Source of the DNA: Poseidonibacter lekithochrous
GTDB taxonomy: Bacteria > Campylobacterota > Campylobacteria > Campylobacterales > Arcobacteraceae
Reading direction: 5' to 3'
Length of the DNA stretch: 64,000 nt
Assembly (NCBI RefSeq): GCF_013283835.1
Contig: NZ_CP054052.1
Span: 1,364,001-1,428,000, forward strand
Shown here: one piece after another, positions 26,065 through 34,512 of the stretch
Numbering within the stretch: position 1 is the stretch's first letter
Layout: every line of letters starts with the position of its first letter
The notes under the pieces: model-generated
The model's input: the letters and a program-made list of their open reading frames with translations, nothing else
Database searches by the model: none
Told to the model about the DNA's origin: nothing
Made by a program: the position numbers and the translations under genes

Positions 26065-26946
26065 TTAATCAAGTTTTCTAGCAACCCATTGAGTATGTTC
26101 TCTTGAGAATGCATTTTCGCTATTTAATACAAAATCAGAAAGCTCTTTTTCATCTTTTATATATGAAGATTCACCTTTTATAATAGTAATTTCATGAGCA
26201 GTTAAAGTATAAGAGGAAACAAGTTCATTATGTTTTTTTGCTTGTATCCATGTAAATACAGCAGTTGCCATAGTAGCAATTACATCAACAGGAAGACTTA
26301 ATTCAGGGTCTTTAATTCTAAATAATAAAAATCCAATGGCAAGAACATGTAATAAAATTGATACTATAAACCAAAACTTTGCTTTCTTTTTATTATAATT
26401 AGCTTTTTTACTATACCATTTGGATTGATCTAAAATTCTTTGTTTTGTGTATATCTCTAACCTATCTTCAAAACTCAACTTTCTAATTTTTTTCATAGTT
26501 TCAGAAATAGGTTCATTCGGTGTTTCATCATCATGTATTGTTTTAGATAAGTTTTTATTTTGGTCTAAGATACTTTTTAAATCACCCATAAACTCTTTAG
26601 AAACTATTTGAATATCAACATTATCAAGATATGGTTCGGCACGCATACACCATCTCCAAGACCTAGTTTTAACAGATTCTGCTACAGCTCGGCCATTATA
26701 CCATTGATCATCAGGTTTAAAATATTTTAATGCAATTAAAATACCAAGTGTAATAAAAAAGAAACTAGCAGATATGATCGCTCCCATAGCATCTTTAGGA
26801 AAATAAAAAGATACACTAACTGCAATAATTACTAGAAATAAATATGCTCCAAGGCTTAAAAAATAATTTTTTTGAGAACTACTTGACGCATCACTTGCAA
26901 GTTTATGTAATCCAGGAAGTGTCTTACTGTTTAACTCTAAATCCAT
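26065..26946 (-). CDS. DUF4231/SLATT-type membrane effector
   Basis: 293 residues with two pairs of membrane segments: about 28-48 and 54-75, then 190-210 and 217-235. The region after the first pair (WYNGRAVAESVKTRSWRWCMRA, about 82-102) and the C-terminal FSREHTQWVARKL (280-292) are typical of the DUF4231/SLATT superfamily. SLATT proteins were predicted by comparative genomics to be pore-forming effectors in nucleotide-signalled conflict systems. The gene starts on the last base of the TIR gene's stop, so it is translated with it. I infer that a TIR-made nucleotide opens or activates this protein in the membrane. Confidence 0.78.
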   Translation of the reverse strand: MDLELNSKTLPGLHKLASDASSSSQKNYFLSLGAYLFLVIIAVSVSFYFPKDAMGAIISASFFFITLGILIALKYFKPDDQWYNGRAVAESVKTRSWRWCMRAEPYLDNVDIQIVSKEFMGDLKSILDQNKNLSKTIHDDETPNEPISETMKKIRKLSFEDRLEIYTKQRILDQSKWYSKKANYNKKKAKFWFIVSILLHVLAIGFLLFRIKDPELSLPVDVIATMATAVFTWIQAKKHNELVSSYTLTAHEITIIKGESSYIKDEKELSDFVLNSENAFSREHTQWVARKLD

Positions 26947-27356
26947 TATGAATGTGTTCTTATTGCATTAATAATACTGCTTCTATTCCATCCTACTGGT
27001 TCACATATTGATGCATCTCGAACACTTTTGGGCACTCTTTCTTGACCCCAAGGTTTTACACCAATGATAGTTTTACCAAGTCTTTGAGCTTCTCTTATTT
27101 CATAATCAATCCATGCACTATGAGTTGCATACATTCCACCTAAAATAACTACAACATTTGTTGGGTTTATTTGTCTCGTCATTCCACGACTTAAACCAGC
27201 GGATGTTTTATCAGGTAAGGCTTTACTACTAGGAACACTATAGTTACTCCATGAGAAGTTTGGTTCTTCATTAAACCAATTAACTAATCTATCATAGTGA
27301 GCATTATATCCCCAAGCATGACTAATGAATATTGCTCTATTTTTAAGGTTTGGCAT
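26946..27356 (-). CDS. MTH538/ThsB-like TIR domain protein
   Basis: 136 residues, a single TIR-like domain (DUF1863 family). Motifs are FISHAW (10-15), an SVPSSKALP loop (40-48), VVVILGGMY (68-76) and WIDYEIREAQRLGKTIIGVKPWG with E86 at the catalytic-type position. ThsB of the Thoeris phage-defence system belongs to this family and makes a cyclic-ADPR-type signal from NAD+ on infection. No ThsA partner is present; a SLATT membrane protein takes that place. AAGGAAA precedes the ATG. It heads a three-gene operon. Confidence 0.85.
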   Translation of the reverse strand: MPNLKNRAIFISHAWGYNAHYDRLVNWFNEEPNFSWSNYSVPSSKALPDKTSAGLSRGMTRQINPTNVVVILGGMYATHSAWIDYEIREAQRLGKTIIGVKPWGQERVPKSVRDASICEPVGWNRSSIINAIRTHS

Positions 27357-27597
27357 TTAATTTCCTTTTAAATTTAATTAATAATATTATATTACTTATC
27401 AACTTAATATGTAAAATAATATTATTTTATTGATGGTTATATGATAACTTTAACTTATATTTAAATATAAGTTGATACTAATAAGAAATAACACCTTAAA
27501 ATTACACCACAGGGGTTGAATTCCCATTTTTAGTAATAGAAAATAGAAAAGTATTTTTTTATATAGCAGTATTTGTAGGGACTGATAAGTTTATAAC

Positions 27598-27885
27598 TTA
27601 ATCAAACCTACTATCTAAAAGCTTATAAATCTTGTCGTTTTCTCTTTTTCCCACAGCTAAAACAATAACAAATATTTCTTCATCTTTTACTTGGTATGCT
27701 AGTCTAAATCCTGCATTTCTTAGTTTGATTTTATATACATCTTCAAAACCTGATAGTTTGTCTTTTTGAACTTTTGGATTTTCTAGTCTTTCTTTTAGTT
27801 TCTTTTTGAATTGTTCTTTGATTTTGGAATCAATTTTATCCCATTCTTTTAGGGCTTTTTTATGAAATTGTAGTTTATAAGTCAT
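27598..27885 (-). CDS. relE: RelE-family toxin
   Basis: 95 residues. The RelE pattern is clear: FHKKALKEWDKIDSKIKEQF, then LSGFEDVYKIKLRNAGFRLAYQV and VIVLAVGKREND. RelE toxins cleave mRNA in the ribosomal A site. It overlaps the antitoxin gene by 11 bases. It is the second toxin-antitoxin pair flanking the TIR/SLATT genes. Confidence 0.9.
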   Translation of the reverse strand: MTYKLQFHKKALKEWDKIDSKIKEQFKKKLKERLENPKVQKDKLSGFEDVYKIKLRNAGFRLAYQVKDEEIFVIVLAVGKRENDKIYKLLDSRFD

Positions 27886-28126
27886 CTAGATTTACTTCTA
27901 CAAGTTCATCTGTATCTTCAATTCTTTCTTTTACTTTATTTGCAAGCATATAGTCATCTACTATTTCCATTAACTTTTCGTATGTTTGTGCTGGTACTAG
28001 GTAGGCACTAGCTTTGTTATGGTTTAGTATTGCTACTGCTTCATCTCCTGCTTCTTCTATTATAGAAGAGGGTGATTTTTTTAGTTCACTTATACTTGCT
28101 GAATAGTTTGATAAAATAGCATTCAT
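27875..28126 (-). CDS. Phd/YefM-type antitoxin
   Basis: 83 residues. It has the Phd/YefM/StbD-like N-terminus (YSASISELKKSPSSIIEEAGDEAVAILNHNKASAYLVP) and a C-terminal acidic arm (ERIEDTDELVEVNLDDL). It pairs with the RelE toxin downstream. The upstream region is AT-rich, without an operator palindrome I could fix. Confidence 0.88.
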   Translation of the reverse strand: MNAILSNYSASISELKKSPSSIIEEAGDEAVAILNHNKASAYLVPAQTYEKLMEIVDDYMLANKVKERIEDTDELVEVNLDDL

Positions 28127-28307
28127 TTTAAAACCTTTTTTAGTACTTTATTTAGTATATTATATGATATTTATTTTATCGTGTCAAGAATATAATTAAA
28201 ACTCAAAAAACAATTTTTCAAGAAAGATTTTAGTCTACGCCTTTAGCTGATAAAATTCAATCCTTGATTGGGCTAGATTATCGAAAGTAAAATAAATAAA
28301 AATTAAT

Positions 28308-28331
28308 AATTAGGTATACTGTCCCCTAATT
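28308..28331. repeat. Inverted repeat at the edge of the accessory island
   Basis: AATTAGG and CCTAATT form perfect 7-base arms around a 10-base spacer between the antitoxin gene and the next forward gene. It could be an operator or hairpin, or an island boundary element; nothing distinguishes these. Confidence 0.3.
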
Positions 28332-28393
28332 TTACGTGACAATACAAAATCAAAAAATATATTAGCAAATATAAATACTAAGGAATTATTAAA

Positions 28394-29062
28394 ATGGAAA
28401 CAATTTATTCAAAAAAAAATCATCTAGAAATTAACACTAGTGTTTTATTTAAATCTTCTGAATTTAAAGAGAGTGTAATGAAGGAAACTGCAGAAAAGTT
28501 TGTACTTATATCTTGTACTACAAGATATATGCCAGAGATAGTTCACAAAGGAGATTCACTTAATATAATTTCCTTTTTTGACAAAATGAAAGAATTATAC
28601 TTCAGCGATAATTCTATTAAAAATATAACTAATATGTCATCAACTTCGTGTTCTATCGACACAGAAACTCAAGTTTCATTTTTAACTCCTCTATATCACA
28701 TGGGTTACTTTTTACTTTTAGCAAATATTTCAAATAATAAAGATTTAAAAAATAAACTTAAAAACAGAGCTTCAAGCTTTTTAAGAACTTACTATAAATT
28801 AGAAGAATATAAAGCTATTATTGCTGATAAAGATGATAAAAAAGTAAATATTAAATCTTTAACTTTTACAGAGCTAATAGCAGAATGGATGTCTTTTATT
28901 AATTCATTTCTAAGTGATTTTTCTGTTTATTTAATCAAATCTAAACAAAAAATAACTTTGCAAAATAAAGATGAAGTAGTGTTAAATTTTAAAAATTTAA
29001 TGAAAGATATTAAGCCAAAACCTCTTAATATTAGTGAAGAGATTTTGACTTACTTAAAATAA
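28394..29062 (+). CDS. Hypothetical cytoplasmic protein
   Basis: 222 residues with no signal or membrane segment. Not recognised. The middle contains a hydrophobic helix (SFLTPLYHMGYFLLLANI, about 95-112), and the rest is Lys/Ser-rich and probably helical. It is followed 63 bases later by a lipoprotein esterase gene in the same direction and lies next to the toxin-antitoxin/TIR island, so it could be part of the accessory region. The start is the first ATG, after a weak AAGGAA. Confidence 0.6.
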   Translation: METIYSKKNHLEINTSVLFKSSEFKESVMKETAEKFVLISCTTRYMPEIVHKGDSLNIISFFDKMKELYFSDNSIKNITNMSSTSCSIDTETQVSFLTPLYHMGYFLLLANISNNKDLKNKLKNRASSFLRTYYKLEEYKAIIADKDDKKVNIKSLTFTELIAEWMSFINSFLSDFSVYLIKSKQKITLQNKDEVVLNFKNLMKDIKPKPLNISEEILTYLK

Positions 29063-29125
29063 AGTTTCGGGGATTTGTTCTATGAATATAATATTTTTAA
29101 ATCTAGAAAATTAAATAGGAAATAA

Positions 29126-30715
29126 ATGATAAAAGTAATTTTTTTAAACTGCTGCTTAATTCTTATTCTAACATCATGTAGTTATATAAAATACTCTAGT
29201 ATTCAAGCAAACTATTCAAAGATACAAAAATCAGATCCAAGCCAAGTAAATTTGAAACATATGATAGATCGAGAAACTTTTTTTGTTTTAGGGAAGACAA
29301 TCGATAAAACAAAAAAATATTCAAATAGACCTATGGCTATTGCCGCTTATTCTAGTAAATTTAGAAAAAATGAGCGTGTTGATACAATGTTCATTGAAGG
29401 AACAGAAACATATTATGGTTTAACTCTTCCAGAGGGTACATATACTTTATTAATCTATGCAGATATCAACCAAGATCAAATTTTTCAACAATCTGAAATA
29501 GTTGGAAAAAAAGAATTGATTTTGAATACAAACAAATTTCCAGAAAGAATTGTTAAACATAAAAATATAGAATTAACAAATAATTTCTTAATAACTTGGG
29601 CTGAAACTATTCCACTACCCAAAAAAGTAAAAATCAAACAATCTTTATACTATCCAACAGGTACAATTCGTAGTTTAACAGACCCAATATTTGATGAAAG
29701 AATTTCAATAATGGGAATGTATGACCCTGCATCTTTTATGAAAGCTGTACCAACAATGTTCTATGCAACACAAGAAGATGTTTCACATAAGATTCCAGTA
29801 GTCTTTGTTCATGGAATTGGAGGAAGTCCAAGACAATTTAATCCAATTATAAAACATATTGACAAGGATCGTTATAAATTATGGTTTTTCTATTATCCAT
29901 CAGGTGGGGATTTAGATCAATTATCAGATTTATTTTATACTTTATTTCTATCTGGTGATGTTATCTCTTTAGGAAAAATGCCTTTAGTAGTTGTTGCGCA
30001 TAGTATGGGAGGATTAGTAGTTAGAAAATCATTTAATAAATATGAAGGTAATACTAATGAGAATAAAGTTGAATTATTTGTAAGTATTGCTAGCCCCTTT
30101 GGAGGTCATCCAGCTGCTGAATCAGGCGAGAAATATGGATTAATTGTACTTCCATCATGGAAAGATTTAAATCCAAATAATCAATTTATAAAAGAGTTAT
30201 ATAAGAAGCAATTGCCAAAGTTTGTAAATCATCAACTTTTTTATGCTTATAAAAATCCCAGTATATTGAAAGTTAAATCAAACAATGATGGGGTGGTACC
30301 TTTATCTAGTCAGTTACATTCAGAGGCTCAAATGCAATCTCAAAATCAATTTGGATTTAATAGTAGTCATAATGATATACTAGAAAACAAAAATATGATT
30401 GATCTTTTATTAAAAAATATGGCTGGAGTGCAAAGTAAATTTCCAAAATCACATATGAAAATACTTGAGAATGGTGGTTTTAATGTAAAGTTAGATGATA
30501 AGTATAGTCCTCATACAAAATATTTAATTAACTATGCAGGAAGGTACATCATGTTATTAGTTAATGGTATGATTGAACCTATAAGTCCACAACAAAAACA
30601 ATTTATCCAAGTTTTACAAGGGAAGAAAACACCAACTAACGATGTTGAAAAAGAGTTCATTCAGTTTATGAAAGAGTATTCTAAAGTCATTGAAACTGTT
30701 TTAAATGATAAGTAA
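29126..30715 (+). CDS. Lipoprotein alpha/beta-hydrolase (esterase/lipase)
   Basis: 529 residues. The lipobox LTSC at 16-19 marks a lipoprotein. The N-terminal about 190 residues look like a beta-rich domain (EGTYTLLIYADINQDQIFQQSE resembles a calcium or structural motif). The alpha/beta-hydrolase domain begins at VVFVHGIGGSPRQF, with nucleophile Ser in VVAHSMGGLVVRKSF and a later SNNDGVVPLSSQ and SSHNDIL providing probable Asp and His. This fits PGAP1/lipase-type esterases. The substrate is unknown. Not evidently co-operonic beyond the upstream hypothetical. Confidence 0.82.
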   Translation: MIKVIFLNCCLILILTSCSYIKYSSIQANYSKIQKSDPSQVNLKHMIDRETFFVLGKTIDKTKKYSNRPMAIAAYSSKFRKNERVDTMFIEGTETYYGLTLPEGTYTLLIYADINQDQIFQQSEIVGKKELILNTNKFPERIVKHKNIELTNNFLITWAETIPLPKKVKIKQSLYYPTGTIRSLTDPIFDERISIMGMYDPASFMKAVPTMFYATQEDVSHKIPVVFVHGIGGSPRQFNPIIKHIDKDRYKLWFFYYPSGGDLDQLSDLFYTLFLSGDVISLGKMPLVVVAHSMGGLVVRKSFNKYEGNTNENKVELFVSIASPFGGHPAAESGEKYGLIVLPSWKDLNPNNQFIKELYKKQLPKFVNHQLFYAYKNPSILKVKSNNDGVVPLSSQLHSEAQMQSQNQFGFNSSHNDILENKNMIDLLLKNMAGVQSKFPKSHMKILENGGFNVKLDDKYSPHTKYLINYAGRYIMLLVNGMIEPISPQQKQFIQVLQGKKTPTNDVEKEFIQFMKEYSKVIETVLNDK

Positions 30716-30745
30716 AGATTCTACAATGACATTATAAAATTAAAC

Positions 30746-30774
30746 TAGCAATTATTCATAGAGTATAGTTGCTA
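30746..30774. terminator. Convergent hairpin between esterase and kinase genes
   Basis: A 10-base stem with one G-U pair and a 9-base loop lies between two convergent stops. The U-run is weak on both strands, so it is a likely but imperfect bidirectional terminator. Confidence 0.45.
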
Positions 30775-32685
30775 ATTAATAGGCAATCTTATTTCAAAAC
30801 ATGCACCAATATAACTTTCGTATATGTATTTATATTCACAATTCTCTACTTCTAGAAAACCACCCATATTCTTCTCTATAATCTCTTTACACATATAAAG
30901 ACCAACACCTGTACCTTGACTTTGATGTTTTGTTGTAAAATATGGTTCAAAGATACGATTTTTCAGAGATTTAGGAATTCCTCCTGCATTATCTTTAATC
31001 ATAATTTTTACGTATTTATTATCTTCTTTTACTTCTATAAAAATTAGTTTTTTACTATTTTGATCTTTTTTTGTTAGTTCATCTTTTGCATTTCTTATTA
31101 TGTTGATAAGTACTTGTATAAATTCATTTTCATAATTAGTTATTGTAATATCACCAATATTTTTAATTATTTTAATATCTAGATTATATAGTTCTGAACG
31201 GCATAATGATAATGATTTATTTATAACATCTTCTATAGTAAAATCTGTTTCTTTTTTATTTGTCTTAAAAAAGTTTCTAAAATCATCAATTGTTTTTGAT
31301 AGGTATTGTGCAGTATTATTGATTCCACTTAGTCCCTCAATTAAAAAATCATCGTTTAAGACATTCATCTCTTTTTGAATTTTTAGTCCCGTTGCAGTTG
31401 CTGTAATTGTAGATAATGGTTGTCTCCATTGATGTGCGATGTTTCCTATCATTTCTCCCATTGCTGCCATCTTAGTTTTTTGTGCCATTATATTTTGTTG
31501 TTTTGTATTTTTATCAATATGTGCTTTAATCTCACTTTTGTATCTTATAAACTTTTTTTGTAATATTCTAGAAAAATAAATTGATAGTATTAATAGTACT
31601 ATTGTAATTAATCCAGTAACTTCTAAGCTCTTATAAACATAGAGTTCAAATTTTTTATCTAATTCTTTTCTTTTTTGAATAATTGCTGTATTCATATCGT
31701 CTTCATAAAAACCTGTGCCAATCATCCATGACCAGCTATCTAATCCTTTTATATAACTCACTTTTTTAGTTGGTAGGTCATTTCCTGGTTTTTTATTTTG
31801 AATGTAGGTGTAATAGCCTTCGCCTTTTTTTGCTATTTTTAGAAGATTATTGATTACCTTTTTTGTTTCTACTGTATCATTGATTTTAATTGCATTCTTT
31901 CCTATATAGTCTTTTCTAATATGGCTTATGTAAATTAAATCAAAATCTATGATAAAGATATAATCATTTCTGTTTGAGTTTATATTATCTATGTAATCTA
32001 ATATTTTTTCTTTTGTCTCAACTTCATATTCTTCTATATATTCACCAGTACCTATAAACCAGTTAAAAGGTTTGAAGTTACGAACAAGACCAATCTTTGT
32101 TTTTTGTTTATCAGGTTTAGTTGGGTTAAACCAATACCATTGATAAAATGACTCCTCAGTATTCTTCAAAAGATTTACCATATCTTGAATAACATAAGCA
32201 CCTTTTGAATCTTGGTGATTCCAAAAGTTTTCACCTTCACGCTCTGGATTATGTGGAAGTAAAATATTTTCACCAGTATTTTCATAGATAAAAAAATAAC
32301 CTCTATTTTTGTTAAATCTAATATTTCTAAGAGCATCAACAATTAATTTTTTTATGAAAACTGGGTCTTTATCTAAGTTATTTTGATATATGGTATTTGC
32401 AATTGCATAGGCATTATCAACTGCACTTGTTAGGGATTCTTTTAGTTCTTTTTTTGTAGATTGTTGTTCTTTTTTTATGAAATTGTATATTTCATTTGTT
32501 TCTTGTTTTATTCTGTTTTTATTTCGGATATTAAATTCAGTTCTGATTTTTTCTTTTTCAATTTCAAAAGTTCTATTATTTTCTACAAACTGAATAGTTA
32601 AAATTATGATAGAAATAGTGAGTACAAAAATACTTGGAGTATACTTTATTATTTGTAATAATTGTTTTTCATTTTGAAATATCAT
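30772..32685 (-). CDS. Double-Cache membrane histidine kinase
   Basis: 637 residues. A first membrane helix (about 14-28) and a second (about 355-370) flank a periplasmic double Cache region: GYFFIYENTGENILLPH and NWFIGTGEY in the first, IYISHIRKDYIGKNA and SWMIGTGFY in the second. The kinase has H-box MGEMIGNIAHQWRQPLSTI, N-box INIIRNAKDEL, G1 DNAGGIP, F FEPYFTTK and G2 GTGVGLYMCKE. Cache domains of this type bind small carboxylates or amino acids in many bacteria. No response regulator is adjacent, so it is an orphan. Confidence 0.9.
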   Translation of the reverse strand: MIFQNEKQLLQIIKYTPSIFVLTISIIILTIQFVENNRTFEIEKEKIRTEFNIRNKNRIKQETNEIYNFIKKEQQSTKKELKESLTSAVDNAYAIANTIYQNNLDKDPVFIKKLIVDALRNIRFNKNRGYFFIYENTGENILLPHNPEREGENFWNHQDSKGAYVIQDMVNLLKNTEESFYQWYWFNPTKPDKQKTKIGLVRNFKPFNWFIGTGEYIEEYEVETKEKILDYIDNINSNRNDYIFIIDFDLIYISHIRKDYIGKNAIKINDTVETKKVINNLLKIAKKGEGYYTYIQNKKPGNDLPTKKVSYIKGLDSWSWMIGTGFYEDDMNTAIIQKRKELDKKFELYVYKSLEVTGLITIVLLILSIYFSRILQKKFIRYKSEIKAHIDKNTKQQNIMAQKTKMAAMGEMIGNIAHQWRQPLSTITATATGLKIQKEMNVLNDDFLIEGLSGINNTAQYLSKTIDDFRNFFKTNKKETDFTIEDVINKSLSLCRSELYNLDIKIIKNIGDITITNYENEFIQVLINIIRNAKDELTKKDQNSKKLIFIEVKEDNKYVKIMIKDNAGGIPKSLKNRIFEPYFTTKHQSQGTGVGLYMCKEIIEKNMGGFLEVENCEYKYIYESYIGACFEIRLPIN

Positions 32686-32715
32686 TATCTACCAATGTTT
32701 TAGATTTTGTACTAG

Positions 32716-32721
32716 TATAAT
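32716..32721 (+). promoter_or_regulatory. Probable -10 box of the pseudouridine synthase gene
   Basis: TATAAT in CTAGTATAATAGC, divergent from the kinase gene and about 100 bases before the preferred start at 32822. Confidence 0.45.
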
Positions 32722-32821
32722 AGCTAAATATAATAATGATATGAGAAATCTAAGTATACGAAATAATGAAGAGTTTTATGATAAAATTCGATTTAAGTTA
32801 AACATCATTATTAGGAACAAA

Positions 32822-33421
32822 ATGCAAACAGAAGCACTACCAAACCACCATCACTACAAAATATTTAAACCACATGGTTTTTTAAGTCAGTTTGTACCTG
32901 AGAAAATGAAGAAAAAAAAGCTATTAAGTGAACTATCTGATTTCCCAGATAAAACAATGGCAATAGGGCGATTAGACCATGATTCTGAAGGATTATTATT
33001 ACTTACAACTGATGGTATGATGAGCCATAAAGTAAGAGATAAGGGTATCGAAAAAGAATATTATGTTCAAGTAGATGGAGAGATTACACAAGAGGCAGTA
33101 TCACTACTTCAAAATGGTGTAGAGATTACTGTAAGTGGGAATAAATATCAAACCCTTCCTTGCAAAGCATTTGCTCTTGAATCTGAACCCAATCTTCCAT
33201 CTAGAGGTCGTAATATACGAGACCCAAGACATGGTCCTACTAGTTGGATATCTATCACTATTTGTGAAGGGAAAAAACGTCAGATTAGAAAAATGACAGC
33301 TTCTGTAGGTTTCCCAACACTGAGATTAGTAAGAGTTCGTATTGGTGATATTCATATTGATAATATGAATCCCGGTGATGTTATCGAACTGCCTAATTTT
33401 GATGATGTACTTAATGACTAA
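32822..33421 (+). CDS. rluE: RluE-type rRNA pseudouridine synthase
   Basis: 199 residues. YKIFKPHGFLSQF, the catalytic Asp motif AIGRLDHDSEGLLLLTTDG, EYYVQV and GKKRQIRKMTASVGFPTLRLVRVRIG define the RsuA/RluE subfamily (E. coli RluE modifies 23S rRNA U2457). An earlier ATG at 32741 would add 27 residues, but AGGA at 32813-32816 favours ATG 32822, which gives a family-like N-terminus. Single gene between a divergent kinase and a convergent gene. Confidence 0.88.
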   Translation: MQTEALPNHHHYKIFKPHGFLSQFVPEKMKKKKLLSELSDFPDKTMAIGRLDHDSEGLLLLTTDGMMSHKVRDKGIEKEYYVQVDGEITQEAVSLLQNGVEITVSGNKYQTLPCKAFALESEPNLPSRGRNIRDPRHGPTSWISITICEGKKRQIRKMTASVGFPTLRLVRVRIGDIHIDNMNPGDVIELPNFDDVLND

Positions 33422-33430
33422 GATTAAGTA

Positions 33431-34231
33431 TTATAAATCATAATCTTTTTTGAATCTATCACCTTTAAATTCTATATTATCTTTCAAGTTTAGTTGAAAC
33501 ATAATATTAGGATTTGTATTTATATCTTTTTTCTTTATATAGTACTGACAATCCACATTTGTCATACTCACTAGATATTTACTACCAATGTTAAAATCAG
33601 ATAGTCTTGATTTCATAGTCAATAGATATTTATTATTTGTTTTCTTTATTGTATAGTTTTTATTTATTAGGTCTAACTGCTCTTTAAAATCTGCTATATC
33701 TTTACCTGGTATTTGAGTATTCCCAGATTTTTTTCTTCTAAATACTAGGCTAATATCAAAATACTTTTCTATCTCATCTACTGGAATAAAAAGTAAATCT
33801 TTTAAAGTCAATTTATTGAACTTTTTTGAAGATATAATCCATTCTACATTTTTTTCATTATAGATTGTTTTAACCCAATTGAATAGTATATTCTTATCAA
33901 TATCAACGTGAATATTTGCAGTATTTGAGCCTTTGAATAATGAATAATTAGAGTTTAAATATTTTATAATTTCATTAGTATATTTGTTCTCATCATTTTT
34001 ACTTTGCTCACAAAAATAAAATTTATTACCCTCTGGTGATAATACAATCTGTCCTGCGTCTGTTGAATCAAACTTTGCTTCAATATTTGTAAGAGTTCTG
34101 ATTGATTCTCTCACTGTTATATAAGATGTTGTTACGTGATAACCACCATCCATTTTAAAGTTAGCATTAAAATAATTATTTAAAAAATCTGTTGCTTCTT
34201 CTTGGAATATTTCCCACTTTTGTAATGCCAT
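33431..34231 (-). CDS. Hypothetical protein, possibly nuclease-like
   Basis: 266 residues, soluble. Not recognised with confidence. Near residue 54 the sequence TNIEAKFDSTDAGQIVLSP has an E-x-K arrangement like PD-(D/E)xK nucleases, followed by strands and a FYFCEQSKND; the rest is Lys/Asn-rich. It might be a solitary restriction-type or DNA-repair endonuclease, but the pattern is too weak to rely on. The ATG at 34231 is preferred over that at 34288 because AAAGGCAAG precedes it. No methyltransferase is adjacent. Confidence 0.6.
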   Translation of the reverse strand: MALQKWEIFQEEATDFLNNYFNANFKMDGGYHVTTSYITVRESIRTLTNIEAKFDSTDAGQIVLSPEGNKFYFCEQSKNDENKYTNEIIKYLNSNYSLFKGSNTANIHVDIDKNILFNWVKTIYNEKNVEWIISSKKFNKLTLKDLLFIPVDEIEKYFDISLVFRRKKSGNTQIPGKDIADFKEQLDLINKNYTIKKTNNKYLLTMKSRLSDFNIGSKYLVSMTNVDCQYYIKKKDINTNPNIMFQLNLKDNIEFKGDRFKKDYDL

Positions 34232-34512
34232 TGTCTTGCCTTTAAAATTAATGGGGGAATTATAGCTTATAAGTCTTATTATTCTCACTTTTTCTTTAAT
34301 TTTTATACCTAAAAATTCTAGGATACTTTACTTAATTATTAAGAAAACAAATATAATTTCTCCCAATGATATAAATAAGTCTAATTTGGGAATGCTTTAT
34401 TAATTTTTAAACTTAGAAACGATGAAAATCAAAAGATAATATAATTTTAGAGTTTTTTTTAAGGTTTTAAATATATAATTAAAATATATATTAAATTTTT
34501 TTAGGATTTAAA

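Noticed and set aside
24545-28126. Standard Thoeris system (ThsA plus ThsB)
   Set aside because: The TIR protein fits ThsB, but no ThsA-type SIR2/SLOG or macro-domain protein is present; the partner is a SLATT-type protein.
28308-28331. Insertion-sequence end
   Set aside because: An inverted repeat only; no transposase or second end nearby.
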